Assembly (NCBI GenBank): GCA_029339195.1
Contig: JAPTJF010000026.1
Span: forward strand, 124,001 to 188,000
Length of the DNA stretch: 64,000 bases
Direction: 5' to 3'
Source: Micractinium sp. NFX-FRZ
Taxonomy: Eukaryota > Chlorophyta > Trebouxiophyceae > Chlorellales > Chlorellaceae
The position numbers and the translations under genes are program-made. The notes beneath the pieces are model-generated. The model had not been told where the DNA came from, searched no databases, and was given only the letters and a program-made list of their open reading frames with translations. Shown piece by piece: positions 1-11,789 of the stretch; positions within the stretch are counted from its first letter, which is position 1; every line of letters starts with the position of its first letter.

Positions 1-18
1 CCTCACCCCGACCCGCAG

Positions 19-1029
19 ACGGGTACCGGGTGATGCGCTCCATGGGCGTCAAGATGACCCGCCTCACCAACTCCCGAGGCTTCTGTGTCGAGATCTGCGT
101 GGCCGCTGTGGTCATCCTGGCCTCACGCTTTGCCCTCCCCATGTCGTGAGTGCCGCCGCCGCCACCGCCTCCGCCGCCTGCGCACTGTGCCCGTCCGCCC
201 GCCTGCCGCGCCTGCCCGCTTGGAGGCCTGCTTGCCTGTGGTTGGGAGTGCAGCGTGAAGCCTCAAGTCGGCTGACAGCCCCTCCCTCCCTGCCTGCCCT
301 CCTCCCTCCCTCCCTTCCCGCCCGCCTGCAGCTCCACCCCCGCCACCGTGGGCGCCATTGCGGGCGTGGGCCTGTGGGAGGGCCGCGCCGGCTTCAACTT
401 CCGCCTCTTTGCCAAGTTTGCCGCCGGATGGGTGGTCACCATCATCGCAGCTGTGCTCCTCTCCTGCGCCTTCATGGCACAGGGCCTCTACTCGCCCAAC
501 AAGTCCTGGTGAGCGCCTGTGCCTTTGCCTGTGCCTGTGCCGCACTTTGGTTGCAGAAATGAGACCGTCGCCCCACAAAAGCAAACCCTGCGCGCCCGGG
601 CGGGTGCACGCGGCACGTGCCTCCCTGCCTGCCAGTCTGTGTGCTTCCTAGGGTTCCTGCCTCTCCCCTCCCTGCCTGCGGCTTGCCTTATGGGTGCGTG
701 GCAGCTGCAGAATGTAGGCACTGGGAGAGACAGAGTCGTTGACGGCATGCGCCCGACCGTCAGCCAGCCCGAGCTCCGCCCTGACCCTTCGCCCCGCCTC
801 CTGCCCTGCCCGCCCCCTCACCTGCAGCGCCGGCGAGCGCACCGCCGTGGGTGCCTACCTCAACACCACCTCCAACCAGATTGCCGCCCTGCTGGGTGCT
901 GCCGACAGCGCCACCATCAGCGGCCTAACTGCGGGGCAGCAGGTGCCCATCACGTCGCTAATGCCACCAATGGACACCCAGTCCCAGGCGCTCGGCTTCT
1001 ACTTCAACGGTACCGTTGGTACCGCCTAA
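19..1029 (+). CDS. PiT/PHO89-family phosphate transporter, C-terminal part
   Basis: Only the last three exons are in the window (19-145, 332-508, 828-1029; stop at 1027-1029), giving the final 167 residues. The family (SLC20/Pho89/algal PTB) moves inorganic phosphate with Na+ or H+ across membranes. The visible piece contains the second family signature: a hydrophobic helix ending in ASRFALPMS, then SSTPATVGAIAGVGLWEG, which matches the SSTHCQVGAVVGVGL-type motif of PHO4-domain proteins, then RLFAKFAAGWVVT and a final helix ending in AQGLYSPNKS. The exons join in frame across GT-AG introns. In place of the family HCQ the protein reads PAT, a common plant and algal variation as far as I recall. 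The last exon codes for a polar tail of about 67 residues with no known domain. The rest of the gene lies to the left. Confidence 0.85.
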
Positions 1030-2338
1030 GCTCGATGCTACAACTTTCTCCAAAGCCGAGCACCCACCTCCGTGCTTGAGCACGCACACCCTGAGTGCTG
1101 TGCTGGGTGCGCCGCCCACGCCGCGGCTGGAGGTGCTGTCGTGCCTTGCTGCGCGGGTCACGCGAGTGTGAGTGAGCCGCGGCACCGCCCCGCCAGCGAT
1201 TGTTTCTGGCACATGGTGGTGCTTGAGCGCGCGTGCTGCGTCCAGTGCAGTGGGCACGCTCCCTTTGGCCCCAAAACCCAACAGCTGCTGCCAGCTGGCT
1301 GCCGGCGGATGCCGGTCCCCATTGACCGCCGCTGTGCTCTCTGCCAGCACACAAATGCTGCGACGACCCTGTCAGTTTTTCATTCATCGGTTTTCCCGTA
1401 TTCAACATTCTCCCTCTCTGTCTGCCACAAGGCCCTGCAAACTCCCCTCCAGCGCCGGCTGGCAGCCTCACTACACCTTCCTGTGCTTCTCATTCATCCA
1501 TTCTTCACTCCCAGCCTCGCCTCTCTCAAGGGATCCGCTGCCTGGTTTCAGCTGTCTGGTTTCACTGCTCATTCCACACTCTCTCGCCCCCTTGCCTTGC
1601 TCAAAACCACTTCCTTCGTTCCAAGGTGGCATGTGTTGTGTAACCGCTAGCTAGGGACCATCCGTGATGGTGCGTGAGCAGTGCGTCCACTGGGCGAGGC
1701 AGACCCCCTTCTAGGCTGTATGTCTCAGGGATGGGCACCAGGCTCCCAGTCGAGTCCCTGTCCTGTGGGGGCCGCGTGCGCAGCTGGCGGCGGCTTCCCG
1801 CCGCAAAGCGGGCCGGGCGCAGGCCGCCCCGGTGGGCTTCACCGACCAACCCTCCGGCGCTCCACACAGTGCCCTCCTTCTTTGTGTTTCAGTGGGGGGC
1901 ACCAGGCTCCCATTCGAGACCCCATGCTACGGGTCGCATACACAACAATAAGAATGATGCGGGGCATGGCAGCTGGCGTCAGCTCCCGCCGCCCCCACCT
2001 TCCACGGCGCCTTTCCAGCCAACTCAAATTTTATTGCACTACACGCGCTGAAACGCCGCCCGCTCCTTGTCCGCTGGGGGCACTGTTGCAGCGCTTCTTA
2101 TCGCTCTGACACCAGTCGCTTCGCCTCCACCGCCTCCTCGCCGCTCCTCCGCCGCTCCATCAGCCAGGTGCGTGGCTGGTGTCCTGCAACCGCTGAGCGT
2201 TGATCGGCCCAGCAGTGCAAATGCGCCGCCCGGTTGCCCCCAGGAAGCAACCGCGGTGCTGAAGCCACCTCACACCTTCCCCTGCTGTGCAGCCTCAAAC
2301 GCGCTCAATCGGTTGGTGATGTTGCATTTGCATTGAGA
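1030..2338. other. Intergenic: 3' end of transporter and upstream region of GT14 gene
   Basis: No gene can be supported here. A TGTAA poly(A) signal lies at 1639-1643, which would give the transporter a 3' UTR of about 620 bases. Two near-identical 25-base stretches begin near 1734 and 1897 (2 mismatches). A 32-base element at 2011-2042 recurs upstream of the GT71 gene at 41701-41732. Open frames in this stretch have no recognisable protein content. Confidence 0.6.
1639..1643 (+). terminator. TGTAA poly(A) signal (phosphate transporter)
   Basis: TGTAA is the usual poly(A) signal of chlorophyte nuclear genes. This is the first copy seen after the stop at 1029. Confidence 0.45.
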
Positions 2339-5300
2339 ATGACCGTCTTCAGGCTGCGGCGCAGCGGCCGCAGCTCCCCAAACACGCCCTCCTCGCTGCC
2401 CGAGTCTGGCAGCGCGACCGGGCTGGCGGGCAGCAGGACTGGCAGCGGCGTTTCCAACGAGCTGGGAGCCACCTCCGGATCCAGCCCGCCGGGCAGCGTC
2501 ACCAAGCCGCCGGCAGCCTTGCGTCCGCGGCGGTCCGACGCCCTCCGCGCCTTGCTGCTGGCGCTGCTGCCAGCGCTGGTGGCCCTTGGCACGGTGGCGT
2601 CCCTGAGTCGCCGGCACAGTGCACACAGCGACGTGGCAGACGCGCTGCTGGCGGCTAATGCAGCATGGGGCGGCGGGACCGGCGGGGCGCGCCACCTGGG
2701 CGAGGCCAGCGACATCGCCGATGCGCGGGCATGCGCCGATGCGCTGCAAATCCCGCAGGTGCCGCGAGTGGGGCGTGCTCGTGATGTAGTTGACGCACAT
2801 TGCCTGGTTGCCTGCTATGCAAACCATGCAACGTGCTCAGCTTGATGCTGCGATCCCTGCTTGGGCAGTGCTGCACCCACATGTGGTGTACTGGTCGCCC
2901 ATCCCCTGCTGCCTTGCCCCTGCTGATGTCTTCTGCCGCATGCAGGTAGCCATGCTGTTCCTAGTGAAAGGACCACTGCGGCATGAGGCCATGTGGCGGG
3001 CGTGGTTTGAGCGTGCTGAAGGACTGCTGCCCGCCCAGGCCGTCAGCAACGCGCTGTGTTCCAGCGAGGACGGCATGCCGGCAGCCCTTGCAGCCTGCAG
3101 CAGCTTAGCCAGCCCTCCAACAGCAGACACCGGCTCGGCAGGCAGAAACAGCAGCGATGCCGGCGCCAGCGGCGGCGGCAGTGCTGGCAGCACACGCAAG
3201 CGCACGCGCCGCATGGGCAGCAGCAGCAGCAGCAGCAGCACCACCACAGGCAGCAGCCTGCGGCGGTGGCTGTTTGAGCGGTGGCACGCGGATGCCGGCA
3301 GGGCACCAAACTCTCTGGACCGCCAACATCTGTTTGATGTCCATGTGCACCCGCACCCCAGCTTCACAGGTGCAGTGTGTTGGGTGGCAGCCGGAGGCGT
3401 GGCCTGCTGCACCCCCACTCGCTGTTGCAAGCCACGCGGGTGCTGGCGTGCCGTGCTACTCCCAGTGCGCTGATGGTTGCGCCTGCATGGCAGCAGAGAC
3501 TGCAGTAGCCACCGTGCGTGCACCCAAGACCACCTGCTCCCTCACCCCATGCGTGTGCTGCTTTGCATGCATGCAGGCTACCCACCAGGCAGCCTGTTTT
3601 ACGGCCGCGAGCTCCCAGACTCACTGCGCGTGGCAACCGAGTGGGGCACCCACACATTGGTGGATGCCGGTGAGTGTGCCGGCTGGGGCGTAGGCAGGGG
3701 AGTGGCTCGCTTGGCAGCGCAAGTGTGGGGCACATGCTGGGTGCAGGCGACGGCGGGAGTCCCGACAAGCTGCGTCTAGTACTGGCCTTGTGCAGTGCGC
3801 AGAAGAGGTTGCCTGCTGCCGGCACAACGTAGCCAGCCAGCCCACCCAGCCTCCGGCCCGGCCCCTTTGGCCCCCGGCAACCCCTGTCCCCTGCAGCCGA
3901 GGCGCTGCTGTCTGCTGCCCTGAAGAACCCGCGCAATCAAAAGTTCTTCATGCTCTCCGAGTCGGACCTGCCGCTGTACAGCCCACACGTCTTTTACGAG
4001 CAGGTGCGGCGTGGCGGTGGGCTGCAGGGGTGACTGGCTGCGGGGGTGGCTGGGGAGCGACATCTGGCGCGTTGCTTTGCAACTGGCTTGGTGCTGGCAG
4101 CCGGCGCGCTGGGTTGCTAATTGAGAGCCAGCAGCTGGCGCGCCGCTGACTGGGTGCTGCTGCTAGCGCCCTCGACGTATCTTACCGCCCTCCACGCCCG
4201 CCTCCTGCCCCTGCCCGCTGCAGCTGATGAGCGAGCACCGCTCACGCATCAATGCGTGCAACAGCACCAAAGGGTGGGACCTTGACTTTTACCGCTGGGT
4301 GGACCGCATGGAGACATCTTTCCTCAACAAGCCCCTGTGGCGGAAGAGCTCGCAGGTGTGCGCAGGGCAAGCGGCGGGGCAGCCTGGGGCTGGCAGGTAG
4401 CTGCAGCAGCTAGCCAGTTGGCTGGCCGGCCAGGTGCCATATCTAGCGGGGCACAAGGGGCAGCACCCAGCCGACGCCATGCACTGCAAGCCATGTAGCA
4501 GCACCGGTCGGTGCGGTTGGCCGCTCAGCGCTTTCACCATGGTATCCTGCTTGTGCCACCTGCTGCCTGTCCTGGCACCCCTGCCACCCAAATGGCACGC
4601 CTGCCTGCCATGGCCAGTTGGCACACTCTTGAGCCTGCTCGCATGCCCCCCGCTGCCTCTTCCTTGACCGCCCCGTCTGCCGCCTCGTCCCTCTGCCTGC
4701 CTCCCCTCCCCTGCAGTGGTTTGTGCTGAACCGCAAGCACGTGGAGCTGATCCTGCAGGATCGCAAGGTGGAGCGCGTGTTCCAGCAGCACTGCCACACC
4801 ATGTTTGAGGAGGAGCGGGGGGAGGAGCGCGTGTGCTACGGAGGTGAGTGCGGGCAGCAGGGGCGCGGAGGGAGGGGCAGAGGATGGGGGCAAGGGAGGG
4901 AAGGGCACCGGAGGTGGAGGGAGAGGAGGGAGGGCAGCGTGTCCTGCTGCGCTCTGCTGCGATTGGCCGCCACAACTGCCGAGCATGTTCTTGGGCAGGC
5001 ACGCACTGCGGTCATGCAGGCAAGCTTTGCGGTGAGCCTGCCAGAGGCGCCGCCCTCATGCACTCCCAAGCATGGCCCATGCACTTGGCGCTCACCCTGC
5101 AACCCCCGCCCCTCTGCCCCATGCAGACGAGCACTATTTCCCCACCCTGCTGGCGGTGCACGGCCTGGACAATGAGACCGACTGCCAGGGGCGCTTCATG
5201 GGTGAGCCGCAGGGCCTTTCTGGCTGGCTACTTGGCGCGCTGGCGGGCCGCGCGGCAGGGAGGCAGAGGGGAGGGAAGGGCGGGGAGCAGAGCACCCGGC

Positions 5301-6623
5301 TGGCTGGCTGGCTGATGGGCAGGGAGCAGAGACGTTGAGAGGACAGTGATGGGGGCCAGAGAATTCGAAGCACAGAGATCGAGCATGGGGAGCACAGCAT
5401 GCCTTGCTTGCTTGCCTGCCTGCCTGGTGGTGTTTGCGCGCAGGTCGCTCGTTGAGGCTCCGCCCCCCTGCCATTGCCTGTTTGTCATAACCCACACACT
5501 CCTGGTGCTGCAGATGTGGACTGGTCACGGGTGGAGAGCACCTCGCCCCACCCTTGGGAGTACAGGCCGGGTGAGCCGCCGGTGCTGGCCTCTCCTGCCC
5601 TGCGCACACCCGTGCTGTGCCTGTCGGTGATGCTCCACAGCGTGGCTCCAGTGCCAGCCCTGGCCGTGCTGCCCAGTGCGTTCCTTGTGGCAGCCCCTGT
5701 CTTGCTGCTTTCTATTTACACCGCGGGTTACCGTTGCTTCAACCCATACTTGCTGCCCACCCGTCTGCCTCTGCCATTTCGTGCTTGCTTGCGTGCAGGC
5801 GAGGTGACGGACCGGCTTATAGAGGCCCTGCGCCGCCCGAGGCGTCCCGGCTGCGGCAACGCTGCGGGGGCGCTGGCCGCCGCACCCGCGGCCTTCCTGC
5901 CGCAGAAGCATCTGTTTGCGGCGGCGGCGGCAGCAGCGGCGGCGGCTGGCAGCGTGCCAGAGCTGGAGCAGCTTGGGCGCAGGGTGTGCCAGCGCCTGCT
6001 GCTGCACCAGCAGGAGCAGCCGCACTACCCAGGGATTGGGCCGGAGTGCCCGCTGATGGCGCGCAAGTTTGGGGAGGACACCGTCAAGGTGGGAGGGTGG
6101 ATGGCTGTAGATTGGGTGGCTGGCTGGCTGTGGGTGAGATGCCTTGCACGTGGGCAGGCCAGGCAGGGCCGGGCGGCTTTGGATGGATGCTCGACAGCTG
6201 TACCGCTGGCAGTGGAACCTGCGTCTTGCAAGGCGGGCGCTGGGGTGGACCATGCGGCACGCCAGCTTGGGTTGTCGAGCGCGGCGCTCTACACACGACG
6301 TCGCTTGTCGCTCATGTGCACCCCCTGCCCACCGTGTGCCCTGCGTGCAGCCCGCCCTGATGGCGCTGGCGCCGTGTGACAGCACTGCATTGGTGCTCAA
6401 CGACGGCAAGTGCCCCGGGGAGACGGACCGGCAGCGCTACTGGCGGCAGCACTGGTGGCGGGCTGCGCCCTGGGTGCTGTTCTGCAGCTGCGCACTGGTC
6501 ATTGCGCTGCCCCTCAACGCCGCAGTGCCGCTGCGCACGCTGCCGCTGCTGGTGTCGCAAGCCTACCGGCAGCGGAGAGACGCCCGACATGCGCGTCTGT
6601 CCATGCCCCTTCTGGACCCTTGA
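2339..6623 (+). CDS. GT14-family (Core-2/I-branching, DUF266 type) glycosyltransferase
   Basis: Ten exons (2339-2758, 2946-3369, 3577-3669, 3897-4003, 4224-4355, 4717-4843, 5127-5201, 5514-5570, 5799-6088, 6351-6623) give 665 residues. The family comprises Golgi type II inverting glycosyltransferases related to beta-1,6-N-acetylglucosaminyl- and glucuronosyltransferases. A helix at about 69-89 is the membrane anchor. Family landmarks in order: VAMLFLVKGPLRHEAMW, HLFDVHVHPHPSF, SLFYGREL, FFMLSESDLPLYSP, WRKSSQWFVLNRKHVELI, DEHYFPTLLAVHGL and SPHPWEYRPGEVT. The first ATG of the frame is used. Oddities: a Ser/Gly-rich insert between the first two blocks, a poly-Ala run in exon 9, and an extra C-terminal part with a second hydrophobic helix (VLFCSCALVIALPL). 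Donor and acceptor sugar cannot be read from sequence. Confidence 0.9.
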
Positions 6624-7758
6624 ACCCTGCTATCCCTGTTTACTCCAAGTTTTCCTTTTGACTGTTTCCTTGCTTTCTTATATACCGATTTACTTGAGTG
6701 TGCTGATAGGCCATCCCTGCAATGCACCACTGTAATTTAGCAGACCTGGACGTGCCGTGCGGCAGGGACAGGCCCAAAGTGACGTGCATCATGCTAGCTG
6801 GGAAGGCAACGTGGGGGTGCTGCGTCTCTAACCTCGAATATTGCAATCCCATGGTGCGCTGCACTTGGAACTCAAATCAATGTTGCAGACTTGACAAGGG
6901 GAGCAGCAACAGGGTCAAGACAGATCATCTGGAGATGCCACAGCGTCTGCCCACTGCTGGACCGCCACCTCACCGCCGCCATTTCAATTGACTCCATGGT
7001 CTTCCGCTCAGCCAGGTGGGAATGCCGCCCCACAGCCGCCCCCAGCGCCTGCTGTCGAATTATTAACAGCGCGCCCACCCTCACTGCCAATGTTGCTGTG
7101 CAACTGCATCTTTGCCCACACTACCCAAGCCCATGCACGTACGCGTACGGCAAGCACCGGAGGGGGCTGCCGGTGCCCTCGCACCTGGCCGCCTGGCGGG
7201 CCTGCACGGCCATGTACTGCTTGCTTGCGACTGGCAGCTATACTATAAGGACAGTGCCGTGTAAATGAGCAACGGTTGTGCCATGTGCCACACAGAGGAA
7301 GGGCAGACTGCAGCTGGTACCGGCTGCAGCTGGTACTGCCGCCAGTCGCCAGCCTGGCTGCCAGTGGCCCTGGCGGAGAGCCACCATAAGCAGCTGAGAA
7401 CCGCTGCCGTCGACCACTAGCGGTCTGCATAGAAAGGAGGGCCCGCGGAGTCATGCATGCTTGCACACCGCTTACGCGCCAAAAAACGCGGCACACTTGC
7501 TGACCGCTCCCCTGCGTTTCGCGTTCTGCGGGGCTTAGCTGTCTGCATTTCTGCCGCCCTTCGCCCCCCTACATTTCGCGGTCTGCAATCTGTCCGAATC
7601 CTGCCGGTACTAGTATCCGGGCTGCTAGCGGGTGCGTCGACTTCTGTGCTCTCCACAAACCCCCAGGCTCCTGGCTGAGTTACCTTACTGTTCAGCACCG
7701 CCTCTGCCGACAGGGCCGCCGGAGCTGCCCAGTTTTGCCATCAGCGGCGGCGGCGGCA
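6624..7758. other. Intergenic between GT14 and GT61 genes
   Basis: A TGTAA poly(A) signal for the GT14 gene is at 6731-6735, 108 bases after its stop. A second TGTAA is at 7259-7263. The rest presumably holds the GT61 promoter and 5' UTR. A reverse-strand open frame at 7417-7698 shows no homology I recognise and is not called. Confidence 0.6.
6731..6735 (+). terminator. TGTAA poly(A) signal (GT14 gene)
   Basis: Chlorophyte-type poly(A) signal, 108 bases after the GT14 stop codon. Confidence 0.7.
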
Positions 7759-10278
7759 ATGACAGCGGGCAGCGACCACGCGGCGTCCGCCTTAAATGTG
7801 AATCCTGAGCTGCAGCTGGGCACTGCCTGGAGGCCCACCTTCTTGCTGCCCTCGACGTCAGGAGCAGCTGACTTGAGCCGGCTTTGCCCAGCTAAGCGGC
7901 AGAGGGTGGCGCTTGCTGCTGCCGGCGCCCTCCTGCTGTGCGCCGTGGTACTGACGGCGCAGCACTCCAGGCCGGGGCAGGCGCAGATCAGGATGGACGA
8001 GGCAGCGCAGATGCAGGCAGCGCCAGCACAGGCGCAGGCGACGGCAGCACAGGCGCAGGCGGCGCAGGCTGGGTTCCCGCACCCGCCTGTCACGTACCCG
8101 CGCAAGCACGCTTTCAAGGCATCAGCGTGCGCTGCGGTGCACACGGACGGCATTGCAGGGTGCCTGCACGTGCAGCAGGCCTGTGTTGATCAAGGGGAGG
8201 TCGTGATGATGGGCGATCAGTACATCCCGGACGTTACGCACCCAAGGTGAGGAGAAACCTGCCCCTGGCACTGCCGCACATGCACAGTACCATTTGATTG
8301 ATACCCCCAAGGCCGCCCCGCTACCCACTCTGCTCCAGGTCACTGCACCAGAAGTGTGCATGCTGCCGGTGCTAGCAGCCGCGTCCTCAGAGCAGGTGCC
8401 AGCAGGCAGCCTACCTGACTTGGCAGTGGCTGGGTGCACCCCACTAAAGGCAGGCAGCAAGCGGTGACAAGCTTGCCCCCACATCCCCCCCCGTTGCAGC
8501 TGGGCCCCCGGCGCAGTGAAGCCCCTTCCCGAGTACAAAGCTGACCATGGCATGCCGTACATCATCCAGTTCGGCGGTACAGCCAGCAACGGCGACTTCG
8601 TAGGGCCACCGATGCAGCTGGTGAGCGTGCCCTGCTCCTGACCGCCCTGATTTTGGCGTGCATGGCTGCACTGCACAGCATTACCAGCCGTGCACTACCG
8701 CTTCCCCACACACGCCTCGACACTGTGTTTCTAGCTTTGGGCAGGCAGCGCCTTGTGCGGTGAGTGACGACCTGTCTCATGCCACACGCTGCCGCAGGTG
8801 CCGCCCGTGACATTCCGTGCCAGGTCCAATGTTGAGCCCACCCCCGACCTGCAGCACCCAGAGGTGAATTCACGCATACATACGGTGTGGCAGCTCTGCA
8901 AGCTGGGTGCAGATGAAGAACAATGGACAGTCACCTTGCACTCTGGAGGCACAGGCTGCCTTTTATTTTTTTGTCTTTCTCGGGTGCCGTGCACCCTTCC
9001 TTGTTGGAGCAGGAGACAGGGCTATACGCGTAAATAACGCCGCCCCCACCCCTCTCTGCAGTACGACACCTCCACCATCCCAGTCATCTTCCACCCCACC
9101 TGGATGTACAACCATGGTGCGTGCGTGCTCGTGGGTGGGCGACGAGCAGATGCAGCTGTCATTATGAGAGAGTCTGAGAGGAGCAGAGCTGTGTGGAGCT
9201 TCACCTGCGGTGCAACGGTTTGGTAAATAAGGCTGCCGCTCTCATGACGGGCGGCTGGCCCAGTGCAGGGGAGCACCGCAGAGCCAGTGGGCAGGTCCCA
9301 CCTCTTGCCACGTCATCCGCCTCCATCTCATCGCTCACACGCCAGCGCGTGCCCCACCCATGGCACGCACGCAGGGCACGTGCTGATGTCGAGCGTGACG
9401 TGGATCTACAACAACCTCAACCAGTCGCACGATGCTGACCTGGCAAAGCATGCACAGTGAGCACAGCATGCATGCCAGTGGCTTGAGGCAGGGCCGTAGC
9501 TGGTTCACGCTCCACAGCTGCCAACCCGGCTGCCTGCCTGGGGCACCGGCTGCTCCTGTCAGTTGCCAGTTGGGCCTCTCCTCTGTAGGCCATCATGCTC
9601 CGCCCGGCCAGAAACTGCCGCTCTGAAGCCTCTTCCTTGTGTGCCCGACCTGCAGGCTGGTGGTGCGCACGCCGCACGGCTGGGCCATGCCGCCCTTCAT
9701 GCGTCCGCTGTTCCAGCCCCTGCTGCGCCAGCCCGTCACAACTTTTGCAGAGTGAGTGGATGGGTGGCTTGCGCATGCGTGCCAGCCGTCCTCAGCACCA
9801 ACAAGCTTATGACAGCAGCACTGATGGCCGGTCCACGCCCTCGACGCGGGAAGGGCACAACAGGTGGCCTGGTTAAGCTGCCGGTGTGCGTGCAGTACCG
9901 CTCACCAAATTCCCCTACGTGCCTCCCCACCTCCCGATGCCCCATGCTCCTCCTGTCCAGGCTGAGCGCCCGGCTGGAGCCTGGGTCCAAGCAGATCCGC
10001 CCGCGCTGCTTCTGCCACGTGCTCTTTTGCAGCAGCTACGACCACACAACGGTGAGCATTGCATCTCGGGCTGGCCCGTGCTCCTCACCACTGCCAGTGC
10101 TGCGCACGAGCCATGTACACCTCGAGGGGCCAGCCTCACTTTCCAGGCTGCCTACCCGCACGGCTGAGCACGGCTCAGGCAGCGCGCCCCTCACTCTCCT
10201 GCTACCTTGCATCTGCCCCGCCTGCAGGCACCCAACCTGTGGCACGCAGCTCAAGCCGTGGCTGCAAGCTACACTCCT

Positions 10279-10312
<34 letters not shown>

Positions 10313-11789
10313 GAGGGCAGAAGGCGGCAAGAGCCGGGGTGAGCCGCATCGTGTTCCACACCCGCAGCGCAGCGGTGCGCCAGTTTGCCAACCAAGCAGA
10401 GCTGCTGGAGAGGTGCTCGCAGTGGAGCTGGGGGCCGGAGGCCCAGGGCGGGGTGCGACGCGCCGACTGCAGCACACACGAGTTCACGCATGTTCCATCC
10501 TCTGTTGCTGGTGAGCCCCAGTGGGTGGTGACGCTGGGCGTGGCAGCGGCTGGGCATGGCAGCGGCTGGGCATGGCAGCAGCTGGGCGTGGCAGCGGCTG
10601 GGCATGGCAGCTGTGCTGGGCGTGGCAGCGGCTGGGCATGGCAGCTGTGCTGGGCGTGGCAGTGGCTGGGGATGACAGCTGCTGGGCTGCTGACTTGGCA
10701 GGGCTGGCTGCCTGCACATTCCAGTGGGACAGCCAGCACTAGCAAGGCCTCCAGGGCCTGCACGGCCTGGGCGACACACATTGTACGTGCAACCAGCATT
10801 CGCTGCCTGTGCACGCTCCCGTGCCCTGCAGCCGCCCAGGCAGCCGACGTGTTTGTTGCCATCCACGGCGCGAACGTGCCCAATGGATTCTTCATGCGGC
10901 CCGGAAGCGCGCTCGTAGAAGTGATGCACCCTGATTGGGCGCACAGGGTGAGCGCGAGAGGGCGAATGATGCCCCCCTGGTGCCAGGCGCTCGCGTCGGG
11001 GGCTGAGCTGGCGCTCGGCGCTCGCCTTTGCAGCTTCACATCTGCAGTGCCGCAGCCCCTGAACCCTGCGCCCGCTGCTGCTCCACCCTATGCACTGCAG
11101 CACAATTGGCTGCTGGAGCAAGACCCCACCCACGAGCTGATCTACTTTGGGCTCATTGTGAATGTGAGCTGCTGGAAAGCTGGCACCACCCTTTGCGAGC
11201 GCCAGGGTTCTGGTTAGTTCTGGCGTGTGTGCTGTGCCCCCTTCTGCCATCCACGCTTCGGCCTGCACGGGTGGGTTTGCCTGGTCAACCGCTGCCACAT
11301 GCCTGGTTGGCCATGGCCTGGCCCAATGTGCAGGCAAAGTACTGGACTCCCGGCGCGTACGAGCAGCAGCAGAAGGATGCAGGCCTGGCGCCGTACAGCG
11401 GGAACAGAGCCACCGCCGGGCGTGACAGAAACGTGCACCTCAAGTAAGCATGGGCACTGCCTGGCAGCGCAGGGCCAGTGGCTGGCCAGTGCTGGCCAGT
11501 GCTGGCAGCGCAGGGCCGGTGCAGGGGCAGGCGCAGCGTGCACTGGGGAGCTGCACGAGGCAAGCACTGGTGGGGAGCTGATCACGAGCGCAACATGCCA
11601 AGCTGCACACCCGGTTGTCCACCCCCTGCAAACCGTACGTCAGCCAACCCCTCACCCTGCATTGTCCCTGCTCCTCTGTGCAGGTGGGAGTGGCTGCAGC
11701 CGGTGCTGGACCGGATTGCCTCCCTGCAGGGTAACATGGCCTTGTATCGGGAGATGAGGCCAGAGGACAAGGTGCTGAACATCGGCTAG
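7759..11789 (+). CDS. GT61-family glycosyltransferase (DUF563)
   Basis: Twelve exons (7759-8246, 8500-8620, 8798-8863, 9062-9116, 9375-9456, 9656-9751, 9961-10051, 10228-10510, 10832-10947, 11101-11163, 11334-11443, 11684-11789) give 558 residues; all phases agree. GT61 enzymes are Golgi type II transferases: plant beta-1,2-xylosyltransferase of N-glycans, xylan arabinosyl/xylosyltransferases and EOGT. A helix near residues 53-70 is followed by an Ala/Gln-rich stem. The catalytic core shows VIFHPTWMYN, VVRTPHGWAMPPFMRP, RIVFHTRS and, most telling, DVFVAIHGANVPNGFFMRPG (around residues 433-452), the GT61 signature with its conserved HGA, followed by ALVEVMHPDW. A (CAG)10 run at 10280-10309 codes for ten glutamines inside the domain, an odd place for a homopolymer. 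ATG 7759 is the first Met in frame. The transferred sugar is unknown. Confidence 0.9.
10535..10690. repeat. Short tandem repeats in a GT61 intron
   Basis: About eight imperfect copies of a 15-base unit read roughly GGCTGGGCATGGCAGC. Some pairs are fused into 30-base units by a CTGTGCTGGGC insertion. The array lies wholly inside the intron after 10510. Confidence 0.8.

Noticed and set aside
7417..7698. 93-residue reverse open frame upstream of GT61
   Set aside because: It is Arg/Ala/Ser-rich with no homology I can name. GC-rich DNA gives many frames of this length.
10036..11337. 433-residue open frame on the reverse strand
   Set aside because: It is antisense to GT61 exons and introns, and its His/Ala/Pro repeats are the reverse reading of the intronic 15-base array. 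The forward GT61 model explains the region with consistent splice phases.
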